A stretch of DNA of 24,805 nucleotides from Candidatus Omnitrophota bacterium (lineage in GTDB: Bacteria > Omnitrophota > Gorgyraeia > Gygaellales > Profunditerraquicolaceae): positions 1 through 24,805 of the forward strand of contig JAGOIJ010000006.1 of assembly GCA_017995695.1 (NCBI GenBank), given 5' to 3'. The notes under the pieces were generated by a model. It was not told where the DNA came from, did no database searches, and saw only the letters and a program-made list of their open reading frames with translations. Shown here one piece after another: positions 1 to 7,647 of this stretch (position 1 is its first letter; every line of letters starts with the position of its first letter). The position numbers were made by a program, and so were the translations under genes.

Positions 1-204
1 CGGATTGAGGAATTAATGCGTGAACTAAAAATGAATTATACTATAATAATAGTGACGCACAACATGCAGCAGGCTGCGCGCGTTTCCGACGATACGGGTT
101 TCATGCTCTTGGGTGAACTCGTTGAGTTCTCAAAGACCCATGATTTATTTACTAAACCATGCGATAAGCGCACGGAAGATTACATCACGGGCCGGTATGG
201 TTAA
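1..204 (+). CDS. pstB: Phosphate ABC transporter ATP-binding protein PstB, C-terminal end (5'-truncated by the window)
   Basis: Reading frame open from base 1 to a TAA at 202-204; only the last 67 residues are present. It shows the ABC ATPase H-loop segment (IIIVTHNMQQAARVSD) followed by the PstB-type tail with a lone GELVE strand, LF..P and a terminal DYITGRYG, which closely matches the usual PstB ending. PstB is the cytoplasmic ATPase that powers phosphate import through PstCA. The nucleotide-binding P-loop and signature motif lie upstream, outside the window. phoU follows 24 nt later, the usual pst operon order, which supports the call over other ABC ATPases. Confidence 0.9.
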   Translation, partial: RIEELMRELKMNYTIIIVTHNMQQAARVSDDTGFMLLGELVEFSKTHDLFTKPCDKRTEDYITGRYG

Positions 205-228
205 AAAAACTAAACAATTGGAGGAATC

Positions 229-897
229 ATGCAACGACATTTAGATGAAGAGCAGAAGGAATTGCACAAAGAAATTCTGCGTATGGCAGCGCTTGCCCAG
301 GAAGCAATCTTTAAATCTATTGAAGCCCTGAAGAGTAAAGAAATTGTTATGGCTGAGCAGGTGATTGTTGCCGATACCAAGATTGATGAGCTCGAGCTAT
401 TGATTGATGAGCGGTGTATTGACCTTATTGCCCGCTACCAGCCCATGGCCGCGGATTTGCGATTTATTACCACAGGGATGAAGATTAACACCGAGCTTGA
501 GCGTATTGCGGATTTAGCGGTGGATATCGCGCAGCGTGTTTTGCAGTTAGCGGATAAGCCCTTGCTGAAACCGCTCATTGATATCCCGGCGCTGTCCTTA
601 GTTGCGCAAACCATGGTTCGCGATGCCATTAATGCCTTTATCAATAAGGATGTTGCGTTGGCGAAAAAAGTGCTTATTTCTGATACCGAAGCAGATACGT
701 TGCGCAATCGAATTTCCGATGAATTGATTAATAATTATATGACGAAAGATCCCGACACAGCCCCGCGGGCTGTTTCGCTCCTTTTGATCTCCCGCCACCT
801 TGAGCGCATCTGTGACCATACCACGAATATCGCTGAAGACGTCATTTATATGGTCGAAGGCAAAGTGGTCAGGCATCATCCTGAACAGCTGCAGTAA
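229..897 (+). CDS. phoU: Phosphate signalling regulator PhoU
   Basis: 222 residues, the usual PhoU length. The start is the ATG 3 nt after a strong ribosome site (GGAGGA, 220-225). The protein is two tandem helical PhoU domains (about residues 10-100 and 115-210); in each, the metal-binding E/DxxxD-type helix is visible, for example TELERIADLAVDIA near residue 85 and HLERICDHTTNIAEDVIY near residue 190. PhoU is a peripheral cytoplasmic protein that couples the Pst transporter to the PhoR/PhoB phosphate sensor and damps phosphate uptake. It lies directly behind pstB and is very likely cotranscribed. No terminator is obvious before the next promoter at 922. Confidence 0.96.
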   Translation: MQRHLDEEQKELHKEILRMAALAQEAIFKSIEALKSKEIVMAEQVIVADTKIDELELLIDERCIDLIARYQPMAADLRFITTGMKINTELERIADLAVDIAQRVLQLADKPLLKPLIDIPALSLVAQTMVRDAINAFINKDVALAKKVLISDTEADTLRNRISDELINNYMTKDPDTAPRAVSLLLISRHLERICDHTTNIAEDVIYMVEGKVVRHHPEQLQ

Positions 898-921
898 ACC
901 ATCTTTCCTGTGATTTGCGGG

Positions 922-950
922 TTGACCTTGGGCCCTGCTTGTGCTAAAAT
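922..950 (+). promoter_or_regulatory. Sigma-70-type promoter of nfo, predicting a leaderless mRNA
   Basis: TTGACC at 922-927 and TAAAAT at 945-950 are separated by exactly 17 nt. The nfo start codon lies only 6 nt after the -10 box, where transcription would normally begin, and no Shine-Dalgarno sequence precedes it. Each box is one mismatch from consensus. The placement predicts transcription starting at or next to the A of ATG 957. Confidence 0.7.
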
Positions 951-956
951 CTTTTA

Positions 957-1826
957 ATGTATCTAGGAGTTCATGTTTCAGGTATCAAAAAGATCTATGA
1001 AGCGCCTGAAGAAGCGCGCAAGCTTGGCTGTAATACGATGCAGATTTTCACCCGCAGCCCCTTGCGCTGGCGGGAAGGCCGGCTTACTCCCGCCGATATA
1101 CAAGAATTCATACAACAACGCGCGCTCTGTCAGATAAAGCCTGTTTTTATTCATATCTCGTATTTGATTAATCTGGCCTCCCCTGATCCGCGCCTTTATC
1201 AGGGGTCTATCAAGGCTTACATTGACGATATTAAAGAAGCAGAGGCATTGGGCGCAGAATATATTGTGACCCATATGGGCAGTCACAAGGAGACCTCTGA
1301 GCAGGCAGGCTTGGCGAGATTGACCGAAGCCTTGCGTCGCATTATCGAGAAAACCAGCGGTTCAAACGTGGGGATTTTATTAGAAAATACCGCAGGTTCG
1401 GGATCGTGGCTGGGGTATACCTTTGGCCACCAACGGCAGATTATCGAGGGGATCAACCGCAATCGGCGCGTTGGTTTGTGCCTTGATACTGCGCATGCGT
1501 ATTTAGCAGGTTACAACCTTGCCACCGAGGAAGGTCTGCAACAATTAGTGCAGGAGATAGACCGAGAAGTCGGTTTAGCATCACTTAAGTTGATTCACTT
1601 AAATGACGCTCGCGGCGAGCTCGGATCGCATCATGATCAGCATGAGCATCTGGGAAAAGGAGGCATCGGCCTTGCGGGTATTAAGCGCATTGTGAACCAT
1701 CCTTTATTGCGGGAGAAGCCGTTTATTTTGGAGACTCCCAAGGATACTAAGGGTGCGGATTTAAAAAATCTCCTGTTGGTGAAAAAACTTACCCGTGCCG
1801 GGGGAAAGGAACGACGTGGCGTATAA
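957..1826 (+). CDS. nfo: Endonuclease IV (AP endonuclease, Nfo family)
   Basis: 289 residues, close to the usual 280-285. The zinc-dependent TIM-barrel endonuclease cuts DNA 5' of abasic sites in base-excision repair. Family signatures are in order: an N-terminal GVHVSG strand, the glutamate ligand in GILLENTAG (about 140), CLDTAHAYLAGY (about 175), IHLNDARGELGS followed by HHDQHEHLGKGGIG (about 212-240), and FILETP near the end carrying the last glutamate ligand. The usual DRHE is DQHE here, a minor change. ATG 957 has no ribosome site but lies 6 nt behind a promoter, so translation is probably leaderless. Its 3' end overlaps the start of the receiver gene by 11 nt, implying cotranscription with the receiver and leuS. 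Confidence 0.95.
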   Translation: MYLGVHVSGIKKIYEAPEEARKLGCNTMQIFTRSPLRWREGRLTPADIQEFIQQRALCQIKPVFIHISYLINLASPDPRLYQGSIKAYIDDIKEAEALGAEYIVTHMGSHKETSEQAGLARLTEALRRIIEKTSGSNVGILLENTAGSGSWLGYTFGHQRQIIEGINRNRRVGLCLDTAHAYLAGYNLATEEGLQQLVQEIDREVGLASLKLIHLNDARGELGSHHDQHEHLGKGGIGLAGIKRIVNHPLLREKPFILETPKDTKGADLKNLLLVKKLTRAGGKERRGV

Positions 1827-2202
1827 AGTTTTAGTGGTTGATGATGAAAAAGATATTGTGGAGTTATTGCGCGTCAAGCTCGTCAAGGAAGGGTATGATG
1901 TTGTCGTTGCTTATGACGGAGAAGAAGCGCTCAAAAAGGTAAAAGACGATAATCCCGATATTATCCTTCTGGATCTTATGCTTCCCAAGCGCAACGGTTT
2001 TGAGGTGCTTAAAGAAGTCCGTTCGAAGTTCACGGATAAATGGCGCCCTATTATTATCATTAGCGGCAAAACAGACTTGGAAACAGTTAAAGAGTGTTAT
2101 GGTTGCGAAGCGGACCATTATCTTACCAAGCCTTGCTCCCCGGAGGATGTCTTAAGGGGAATCCGCATCATGATTTCGCTCATCCCGCATCGTCAAAAAT
2201 AA
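1816..2202 (+). CDS. Stand-alone CheY-like response-regulator receiver domain
   Basis: 128 residues, a single receiver domain with no output domain. Phosphorylation pocket: the VDDEKD acidic pair near the N-terminus, phospho-acceptor Asp53 in ILLDLMLP, the conserved Ser of IIIISGKTD near 85, and the Lys of YLTKP near 107. The GTG at 1816 is preferred to an earlier in-frame GTG at 1795 because AAGGA (1806-1810) precedes it by 5 nt and the protein then begins directly with the first beta strand. It overlaps the end of nfo and is directly abutted by leuS. No histidine kinase or chemotaxis gene is nearby, so its partner and output are unknown; the gene position alone does not justify linking it to tRNA charging. 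Confidence 0.9.
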   Translation: MAYKVLVVDDEKDIVELLRVKLVKEGYDVVVAYDGEEALKKVKDDNPDIILLDLMLPKRNGFEVLKEVRSKFTDKWRPIIIISGKTDLETVKECYGCEADHYLTKPCSPEDVLRGIRIMISLIPHRQK

Positions 2203-4629
2203 ATGCGACCCTATTCACCACAAGAAATTGAGAAAAAATGGCAGCAGCAGTGGGAACAGAAGGCTGCTTTTTCTTCTTTTGTTTCCAGCGCGCAAAAGAA
2301 ATATTATGTCTTAGAGATGTTTCCGTATCCTTCAGGAAAGATCCACATGGGCCATGTGCGTAACTACACGATTGGCGATGTTACCGCGCGCATGAAGATG
2401 ATGCAGGGATATCAAGTGCTGCATCCTATGGGTTTTGATGCTTTTGGGCAACCTGCCGAGAATGCCGCAATCAAAAATAAGACCAAGCCTGATACGTGGA
2501 CCCACCAATGTATTGACTGGGCGAAGATCGAAATGAAGAAGATGGGCTTTGCCTACGATTGGCAGCGGGAGCTGGTTACGTGCGACGCCAGTTACTACCG
2601 ATGGAACCAGTGGATATTCTTAAAAATGGCAGAACTTGGCCTTGCGTATAAAAAAGCTTCTTTGGTCAATTGGTGTCCTTCCTGTGAAACGACCCTTGCT
2701 AACGAGGAAGTGATTGAAGGAGAGTGCTGGCGGTGTCATGCCCGCGTGGCTCAGAAAGAATTAGCGCAGTGGTTTTTAAAGATCACTGACTATAAGGAGC
2801 GGTTGCTTGAGGATTTGGCGCAATTAAAGGATTGGCCGGAGCGCGTTGTGGCCATGCAGGCAAATTGGATTGGCAAGAGTCAGGGTGTTGAGATTTATTT
2901 CCGCCTCAAAGAAAGCAAGACAATCATTCCAGTTTTTACCACACGCGCGGATACGATATTTGGCGCAACATATATTGTGTTAGCGCCCGAGCATCCCATG
3001 GTGAGTGAGCTTATCAAGGACAAGCCGCAAGAAAAAGCAGTTAGCCAATTTATTGAGCGGGTAAGCAAAGAAAGCAAGGTGGTGCGCGCTTCCTCCGATG
3101 TGAAAAAAGAGGGAGTGTTTACGGGAAGCTACGCGATCAATCCGGTTAATAACGAGACTATCCCCGTATGGGTTGCGGACTATGTCTTGATGGAATATGG
3201 CACCGGGGCAATTATGGCCGTTCCAACGCATGATCAGCGAGATTTCTTATTTGCCAAAGAGCATGCCTTGCCAATGAGGATAGTGATTGAGCCACTACGT
3301 CACCAGGTCAGTGCGTTACCAGAGACAATGACTGAGGCGTATGAGGGCGACGGTATACAAGTTAACTCTGGCCAATTTGATGGTTTACCGAATCAGGAAG
3401 CAAAAATAAAAATTGCCGAGTGGATGCAGGCAACAGGAATCGGCACCATAGAAACTCATTGGCGTTTACGCGATTGGCTGATCTCCCGCCAACGCTACTG
3501 GGGCACGCCGATTCCCATGATCTATTGTGACCAGTGCGGCATTGTGCCCGTTCCTTATGAGGATCTTCCGGTTGAGTTGCCAAAAGATGCGCCGTTTACG
3601 GGAGAGGGAGGCAGCCCTTTAGGCAAGGTGAAGGTGTTTGTTGAAACAGCGTGCCCGCGCTGTAAAGGAAAAGCTCGTCGGGAAACCGACACTATGGCGA
3701 CATTCTTTGATTCTTCCTGGTATTTCTTGCGTTTTTGCTCGCCACACCATAATGATGAGCCTTTTGCGAGGGATGAGGCGCAGTATTGGATGCCGGTTGA
3801 TCAATATATTGGCGGCATTGAACATGCTATCTTGCATTTGCTGTATTCGCGCTTCTTTACTAAATTTTTTAAAGATCTCGGCATGATAACCTTCGATGAA
3901 CCGTTTAAGCGGTTGCTTACTCAAGGCATGGTTCTGAAAGATGGGGAGGTCATGTCTAAGTCAAAAGGCAATACGGTCGATCCGGATAGCATTATCAAGG
4001 AGTATGGCGCAGATACTTTACGACTTTTTATTTTGTTTGCGGCTCCTCCGGAAACCGAGCTAGAGTGGGACGACCGAGGGATTGAGGGAGCGTTTAAATT
4101 TTTAAACCGTGTTTGGCGCATTCAGGATAATCTAATAGATATTTCTGACCCGGTATTGAAACGATTGATGCATCGGACTATTAAAAAAGTAACCGATGAT
4201 TTTAACGAGTTTAAATTTAATACTGCCATTGCTGCCATGATGGAGTTGGTCAATGCGATATATCAATCCCAAGCGGATAAAGAGGTATTCTCGGTTTTGG
4301 TGCGGTTGCTTGCTCCGATTGTCCCTCATTTCTGCGAGGAGTTGTGGTGTGAGCTTGGCAATGCCGAAAGCATCGCCAAGGCCCCGTGGCCGGCGTATGA
4401 TCCGGCGCAGCTTATTGAGGAGATGGCAACCGTGGTTGTGCAAGTGAATGGCAAGGTGCGTTCGAAGCTTGAGGTTCCTTCCGATATTAGTGACGCCGCG
4501 CTTAAAGATAAGGCGCTTTCTGATGAAAAGGTTAAGCCGTGGATTGCGGGTAAAGCTGTTCGTAACTGTTTCATTGTCCCGCAGAAGTTAGTGAATATTG
4601 TTGTTGAAATCCTAAATCCGAAATCCTAA
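2203..4629 (+). CDS. leuS: Leucyl-tRNA synthetase
   Basis: 808 residues, a bacterial-type class I synthetase that attaches leucine to tRNA-Leu in the cytoplasm. The HIGH motif is the IHMGH in PSGKIHMGH (about residue 45). A zinc finger with two CxxC/H pairs follows (about 160-185), then the editing (CP1) domain with the conserved threonine-rich stretch VFTTRADT and GTGAIMAVP. A second CxxC pair is near 445 and 485, KMSKS is VMSKSKGN (583-590), and an anticodon-binding and C-terminal domain ends the protein. The ATG abuts the receiver stop codon with no ribosome site, suggesting translational coupling. The last residues, EILNPKS, are unlike normal LeuS ends (typically ...LVNIVV) and are encoded by the heptamer repeat starting at 4607, which also supplies the stop codon. 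Confidence 0.98.
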   Translation: MRPYSPQEIEKKWQQQWEQKAAFSSFVSSAQKKYYVLEMFPYPSGKIHMGHVRNYTIGDVTARMKMMQGYQVLHPMGFDAFGQPAENAAIKNKTKPDTWTHQCIDWAKIEMKKMGFAYDWQRELVTCDASYYRWNQWIFLKMAELGLAYKKASLVNWCPSCETTLANEEVIEGECWRCHARVAQKELAQWFLKITDYKERLLEDLAQLKDWPERVVAMQANWIGKSQGVEIYFRLKESKTIIPVFTTRADTIFGATYIVLAPEHPMVSELIKDKPQEKAVSQFIERVSKESKVVRASSDVKKEGVFTGSYAINPVNNETIPVWVADYVLMEYGTGAIMAVPTHDQRDFLFAKEHALPMRIVIEPLRHQVSALPETMTEAYEGDGIQVNSGQFDGLPNQEAKIKIAEWMQATGIGTIETHWRLRDWLISRQRYWGTPIPMIYCDQCGIVPVPYEDLPVELPKDAPFTGEGGSPLGKVKVFVETACPRCKGKARRETDTMATFFDSSWYFLRFCSPHHNDEPFARDEAQYWMPVDQYIGGIEHAILHLLYSRFFTKFFKDLGMITFDEPFKRLLTQGMVLKDGEVMSKSKGNTVDPDSIIKEYGADTLRLFILFAAPPETELEWDDRGIEGAFKFLNRVWRIQDNLIDISDPVLKRLMHRTIKKVTDDFNEFKFNTAIAAMMELVNAIYQSQADKEVFSVLVRLLAPIVPHFCEELWCELGNAESIAKAPWPAYDPAQLIEEMATVVVQVNGKVRSKLEVPSDISDAALKDKALSDEKVKPWIAGKAVRNCFIVPQKLVNIVVEILNPKS

Positions 4630-4741
4630 ATTCTAAACAAATCAGAAATCCTAAATCCAAATGACCAAAACAGAAGATTTTGTTTTGAATTTAGTATTTT
4701 GAATTTGTTTAGGATTTAGTGTTTAGAATTTAGAGTTTGAG
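4607..4741. repeat. Heptanucleotide repeat, AAATCCT family, arranged as a large imperfect inverted repeat
   Basis: The left arm is a run of 7-mers related to AAATCCT from 4607 to 4673, with one 4-nt phase break (AAAC, 4635-4638). The right arm (4687-4739) is the complement-type run related to GAATTTA/GGATTTA, also in 7-mers and also with one 4-nt break (TTTA, 4708-4711). The arms can fold back on each other around a short centre that includes CAAAACA/TGTTTTG. The left arm begins inside leuS and provides its last codons and TAA stop. The element fills almost all of the 133-nt gap between leuS and the desulforedoxin gene, so it may also act as a transcription barrier; that is inference. Confidence 0.85.
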
Positions 4742-4762
4742 TTAAGCAAAGAAGGGGGCAAG

Positions 4763-4885
4763 ATGGCTGTAAAGAAAGTGGGTGAAAAATATAAATGCAG
4801 CGTATGCGGCAATGAAGTTGTAGTGACAAAAGTAGGTGGAGGAACATTGGTGTGTTGCGGTAAGGACATGCAAAAAACCGAATAG
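4763..4885 (+). CDS. Desulforedoxin-like small iron protein
   Basis: 40 residues, easily missed by gene callers. It matches the desulforedoxin fold: KYKCSVCGN (CxxC at residues 12-15) and LVCCGKDM (adjacent Cys pair near 31-32), the four cysteine ligands of a rubredoxin-like Fe(SCys)4 centre. The same module forms the N-terminal domain of desulfoferrodoxin, but the superoxide-reductase domain is absent here, so it is a stand-alone electron-transfer protein. A purine-rich GAAGGGGG ribosome site (4751-4758) precedes the ATG. Rubrerythrin starts 15 nt after the stop; the pair probably acts as a peroxide/superoxide detoxification module of an anaerobe. Confidence 0.9.
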   Translation: MAVKKVGEKYKCSVCGNEVVVTKVGGGTLVCCGKDMQKTE

Positions 4886-4900
4886 CAAAAGGAGATCACG

Positions 4901-5479
4901 ATGGGGAAATCAATTAAGGGCACAAAAACAGAGCAAAATCTTTTAAAAGCATTTGCCGGAGAATCACAGGCGCGTAACCGTTACACATACTTTGCAAGCG
5001 CAGCGCGCAAAGAAGGGTTCGAGCAGATTGCTAACATTTTTACTGAAACAGCAGAAAATGAAAAAGAGCACGCCAAGGTTTTTTTCAAACACCTTGAAGG
5101 AGGCGATGTTGAAATTACCGCAGCGTATCCAGCCGGCGCAATAAAAGACACAAAATCAAATCTTGAAGCAGCCGCAGCTGGCGAGAATATGGAGTGGACG
5201 ACGCTCTACGCGGATTTTGCCAAGACTGCCAAGGATGAAGGTTTTCCTGAGGTGGCGCGTTCATTTGAGCAGATTTCCAAAGTAGAGAGATTCCATGAAT
5301 CTCGCTACCGCAAGCTCATTAATAATGTCGCTACCGGCGAAGTCTTTAAGAAGAAAGCTGCTGTGAAGTGGCACTGTATCAACTGCGGTTATGTGATTGA
5401 AGGCGCTGAAGCGCCCAAGGAATGTCCCGCCTGCAAACATCCTCAGTCATTCTACGAAGTCCTGGCTGAAAACTTCTAA
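4901..5479 (+). CDS. rbr: Rubrerythrin
   Basis: 192 residues, the classical length. The N-terminal ferritin-like four-helix bundle carries diiron ligands in AGESQARNRY (about 20), TAENEKEHAKVF (about 50, ExxH) and FEQISKVERFHESRY (about 128). The C-terminal rubredoxin domain has HCINCGY and ECPACKHP (two CxxC pairs, about 158-178). Rubrerythrin reduces hydrogen peroxide in the cytoplasm of anaerobes, taking electrons from rubredoxin-like donors such as the adjacent desulforedoxin. An AAAGGAG ribosome site precedes the ATG. A strong terminator lies at 5591-5632. Confidence 0.97.
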   Translation: MGKSIKGTKTEQNLLKAFAGESQARNRYTYFASAARKEGFEQIANIFTETAENEKEHAKVFFKHLEGGDVEITAAYPAGAIKDTKSNLEAAAAGENMEWTTLYADFAKTAKDEGFPEVARSFEQISKVERFHESRYRKLINNVATGEVFKKKAAVKWHCINCGYVIEGAEAPKECPACKHPQSFYEVLAENF

Positions 5480-5491
5480 TCCCTCGCAGAA

Positions 5492-5574
5492 ATCCCCGGG
5501 TTTTAACCCGGGGATGAATGAAATTGTGCTTTATTGCTCGGGATGAATCCCCAGAATTTATTCCGGGGAGATTC
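5492..5574. repeat. Pair of GC-rich palindromes between rubrerythrin and its terminator
   Basis: The first palindrome (5492-5515) has perfect 11-nt arms, ATCCCCGGGTT and its complement, around TT. The second (5545-5574) has GAATCCCC and GAA arms around TTTA, pairing with TTC, GGGG and ATTC across one mismatch and a 2-nt bulge. Both share ATCCCC/GGGGAT ends and a CGGG(G)ATGAAT word. This looks like a REP-type extragenic palindromic repeat. Neither palindrome is followed by a T-run, so they are not typical terminators, but they could protect the 3' end of the rubrerythrin message. Confidence 0.65.
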
Positions 5575-5590
5575 AATCGTAAGCTCGTAA

Positions 5591-5632
5591 GGGACACCCT
5601 ATGCTCCAAAGCAAAGGGTGTCCCTTTTTTTT
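5591..5632 (+). terminator. Rho-independent terminator after rubrerythrin
   Basis: Perfect 10-bp stem, GGGACACCCT (5591-5600) with AGGGTGTCCC (5615-5624), a 14-nt loop, then eight T (5625-5632). It ends the desulforedoxin-rubrerythrin unit. Confidence 0.92.
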
Positions 5633-5666
5633 GTGAGATTTGATGGATTTGCGCGTCTATTAGTGC

Positions 5667-5999
5667 GTGATTGCCTTAACAGCACAAGAGCGGCAGGCCT
5701 GCATATTCCTTACCATCATCTTTACGGCAGGAATGTTGTTGCGCGTATTTTTTGTTTTCAATGATAAGACGCACACAACCGCTGCTTTTCTGAATAGTAT
5801 TGGCAAGATCGATGTTAATGGCGCGGATAAAGATGTCTTATTATCCATCCCCGGCATTGGGGAAAAACTTGCTGAACGCATTATTGCCTATCGACGAGAA
5901 GTCGGTAATTTCGCCAACCTTGATGATCTGAAGCGTGTTAAAGGTATGACGAGCTATCGATATGAGAAAATAAAAGATTATCTTTATCTGAAGCAATGA
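5667..5999 (+). CDS. comEA: ComEA-like helix-hairpin-helix DNA-binding protein
   Basis: 110 residues. One N-terminal hydrophobic helix (about 10-32) anchors the protein in the inner membrane. A ComEA-type double helix-hairpin-helix follows: KIDVNGADKDVLLSIPGIG (about 48-66), then AERIIAYR, GNFANLDDL and VKGMT. ComEA binds incoming double-stranded DNA in the periplasm and passes it to the ComEC channel. The GTG start has no ribosome site; a weak TTGTGA/TCTATT pair (5631-5636, 5655-5660) would place a start of transcription at the GTG, a possible leaderless arrangement but much weaker than for nfo. Its TGA overlaps the comEC ATG (ATGA), so the two are coupled. Confidence 0.87.
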   Translation: MIALTAQERQACIFLTIIFTAGMLLRVFFVFNDKTHTTAAFLNSIGKIDVNGADKDVLLSIPGIGEKLAERIIAYRREVGNFANLDDLKRVKGMTSYRYEKIKDYLYLKQ

Positions 6000-7411
6000 A
6001 ATTTCCCTTAGTCTGGCTTACCATCTTCTTCTGCGTTGGCCTAGGAACAGGTAACGGGTTGTCTTTCCCGGTAAGTATCTGTTTTTTACTCTTAACCATG
6101 AGTTTAATCTTTTCGATAGCCCTCGGGCGCTTGAGGATCATTGGGCTCGTCTGTATTATGGCTATGGCGTTCTCACTTGGCCTGACGCGCATAACACTGC
6201 TTCAACTGGTACCCAAGTCCCACTTTATACATCTTACGCAACCGCCAGGAGATATGTGTCAGGTTAAGGGCGTGGTTATTAACGACCCTGTGTTTCTGCG
6301 CGGAAGAACAACATGCGTGCTACGCGTGGCAGAACTATCGTTCGCAACTGTCCAGTATCGTTGTTCCGGGGATATGCTATTATCGGTTCGCGGCATTTTT
6401 GATGTGCGTTATGGAGATTACTTAAGCGCTGTCGGGTCAATTGAGCGGATCCCCGATTATGGCAGGAGGTTTAATCAGCATCTTTACCGGAAAAATATTT
6501 TCGGTCTGCTGAAGATTCAGGCTCCCGGATTTGTCGTTAAGTATCCTGAAAAGCGAGGTAATCCTTTCATGCGTTTTGCAGTCAAGGTGCGTCGTGCCTT
6601 GCAAAGGGCACTAGACAGTAACCTAAGCGCGCGCGCTGCCGGTATTACCGCAGCTATGGTGTTGGGTGACAAAAAAAACATATCGCCTTTGTTGTATCGT
6701 GCCATGATGCAGACTGGCACCGTACATTTATTAGTCGTCAGCGGATTTAACACCGGGATCGTTGCTTATATTTTTGTTTTGGCATTAAGGCTTTTTCGCA
6801 TTACGCGTCCCTGGCGATGCGCGCTTGCTTCAGGGGTGCTGGTGCTGTACTGTTTTGTTACCGGCGCTGCTACGCCGGTTGTGCGTGCGACCGTCATGGC
6901 TATGGTGTTTATGTTTGCCTATTTTATCCGGCGCGAAGTTCGCGTTGTTAATTCGTGTGCCTTAGCAGCGCAAATCATTCTAGCTTTTAATCCAACACAA
7001 CTATTTGAAATTGGATTTCAGCTTTCTTTTGCAAGCGTCCTTGCAATTGCCTATTGGTATCCATGGCTGAAGCGAATCTTTATGATTACTCGTGCGCGGA
7101 GTCGCCTCATAGCATTGCTAGCGGAGAATTTCCTCGTTTCGCTTGCTGCTTGGCTAGGCACCATGGGTTTCATATGGCATTATTTTAAACTTTTCTCACC
7201 CATCACCGTCTTCGCAAATATTGTTATGGTGCCATTAGCTGCCTTCCTTACCATAACCGGCTTTATATTGATGGGGGTAAGTTTTATCCTGCCTGCACTT
7301 ATCCCTTATGTTGCTGCAGTTTGCGAAGCGGCGGTAGTCCTTCTGTTGCAGGTGAATTTCTTGCTGTTGCGTATCCCCGGCGCCAGCTTTTCTTTCGCGC
7401 AATCCTTTTGA
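5996..7411 (+). CDS. comEC: ComEC/Rec2-family DNA-uptake channel protein, lacking the metallo-beta-lactamase domain
   Basis: 471 residues. N-terminal membrane helices and a DUF4131-like OB region (about 1-170) are followed by the Competence domain (about 200-460), with typical stretches such as GITAAMVLGDK, HLLVVSGFN, FVTGAATPVVRATVMA and FEIGFQLSFASVLA. ComEC forms the inner-membrane pore for single-stranded DNA during transformation. Most full ComEC proteins run to about 700-800 residues with a C-terminal metallo-beta-lactamase-like domain; this one stops after RIPGASFSF, where the Competence domain normally ends. No MBL motif (HxHxDH) is found downstream in any frame, so it is either a naturally short form or an old truncation. 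It overlaps comEA by 4 nt. Confidence 0.9.
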   Translation: MKFPLVWLTIFFCVGLGTGNGLSFPVSICFLLLTMSLIFSIALGRLRIIGLVCIMAMAFSLGLTRITLLQLVPKSHFIHLTQPPGDMCQVKGVVINDPVFLRGRTTCVLRVAELSFATVQYRCSGDMLLSVRGIFDVRYGDYLSAVGSIERIPDYGRRFNQHLYRKNIFGLLKIQAPGFVVKYPEKRGNPFMRFAVKVRRALQRALDSNLSARAAGITAAMVLGDKKNISPLLYRAMMQTGTVHLLVVSGFNTGIVAYIFVLALRLFRITRPWRCALASGVLVLYCFVTGAATPVVRATVMAMVFMFAYFIRREVRVVNSCALAAQIILAFNPTQLFEIGFQLSFASVLAIAYWYPWLKRIFMITRARSRLIALLAENFLVSLAAWLGTMGFIWHYFKLFSPITVFANIVMVPLAAFLTITGFILMGVSFILPALIPYVAAVCEAAVVLLLQVNFLLLRIPGASFSFAQSF

Positions 7412-7561
7412 AAGCGTTTTCCAGATCATAGCGTAATGGCATTGTAATGCTTCCGGTCGGAGTATACACTTATATGGTGCATCTATCCTGGGGTCAGGAG
7501 AATATATGGGCAGGAAAACTATAGGAGGGATAGTTTTTCGTGATCTGCTTCGGGAATTATT

Positions 7562-7597
7562 CCGCGCAGGAGTTGTATTCCTATGCGGATTTTTTTT
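7562..7597 (+). terminator. Probable rho-independent terminator after comEC
   Basis: Stem CCGC + AGGA (7562-7571, with GC between) pairs with TCCT + GCGG (7579-7588, with AT between), leaving a 2x2 internal loop and a 7-nt hairpin loop. It is followed by eight T (7590-7597). It lies in the 236-nt gap between comEC and the HEAT-repeat gene, which otherwise holds only a doubtful 51-codon reading frame. Confidence 0.6.
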
Positions 7598-7647
7598 GCC
7601 TACTTCTTTAATCAATTGCAAAAGTTGTTTAGTGAGGGTTCATTCAT

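Noticed and set aside
4723..4923. A 66-residue minus-strand frame over the leuS downstream repeat.
   Set aside because: It opposes the clearly coding desulforedoxin gene and its composition comes from the complement of that gene and the AT-rich repeat.
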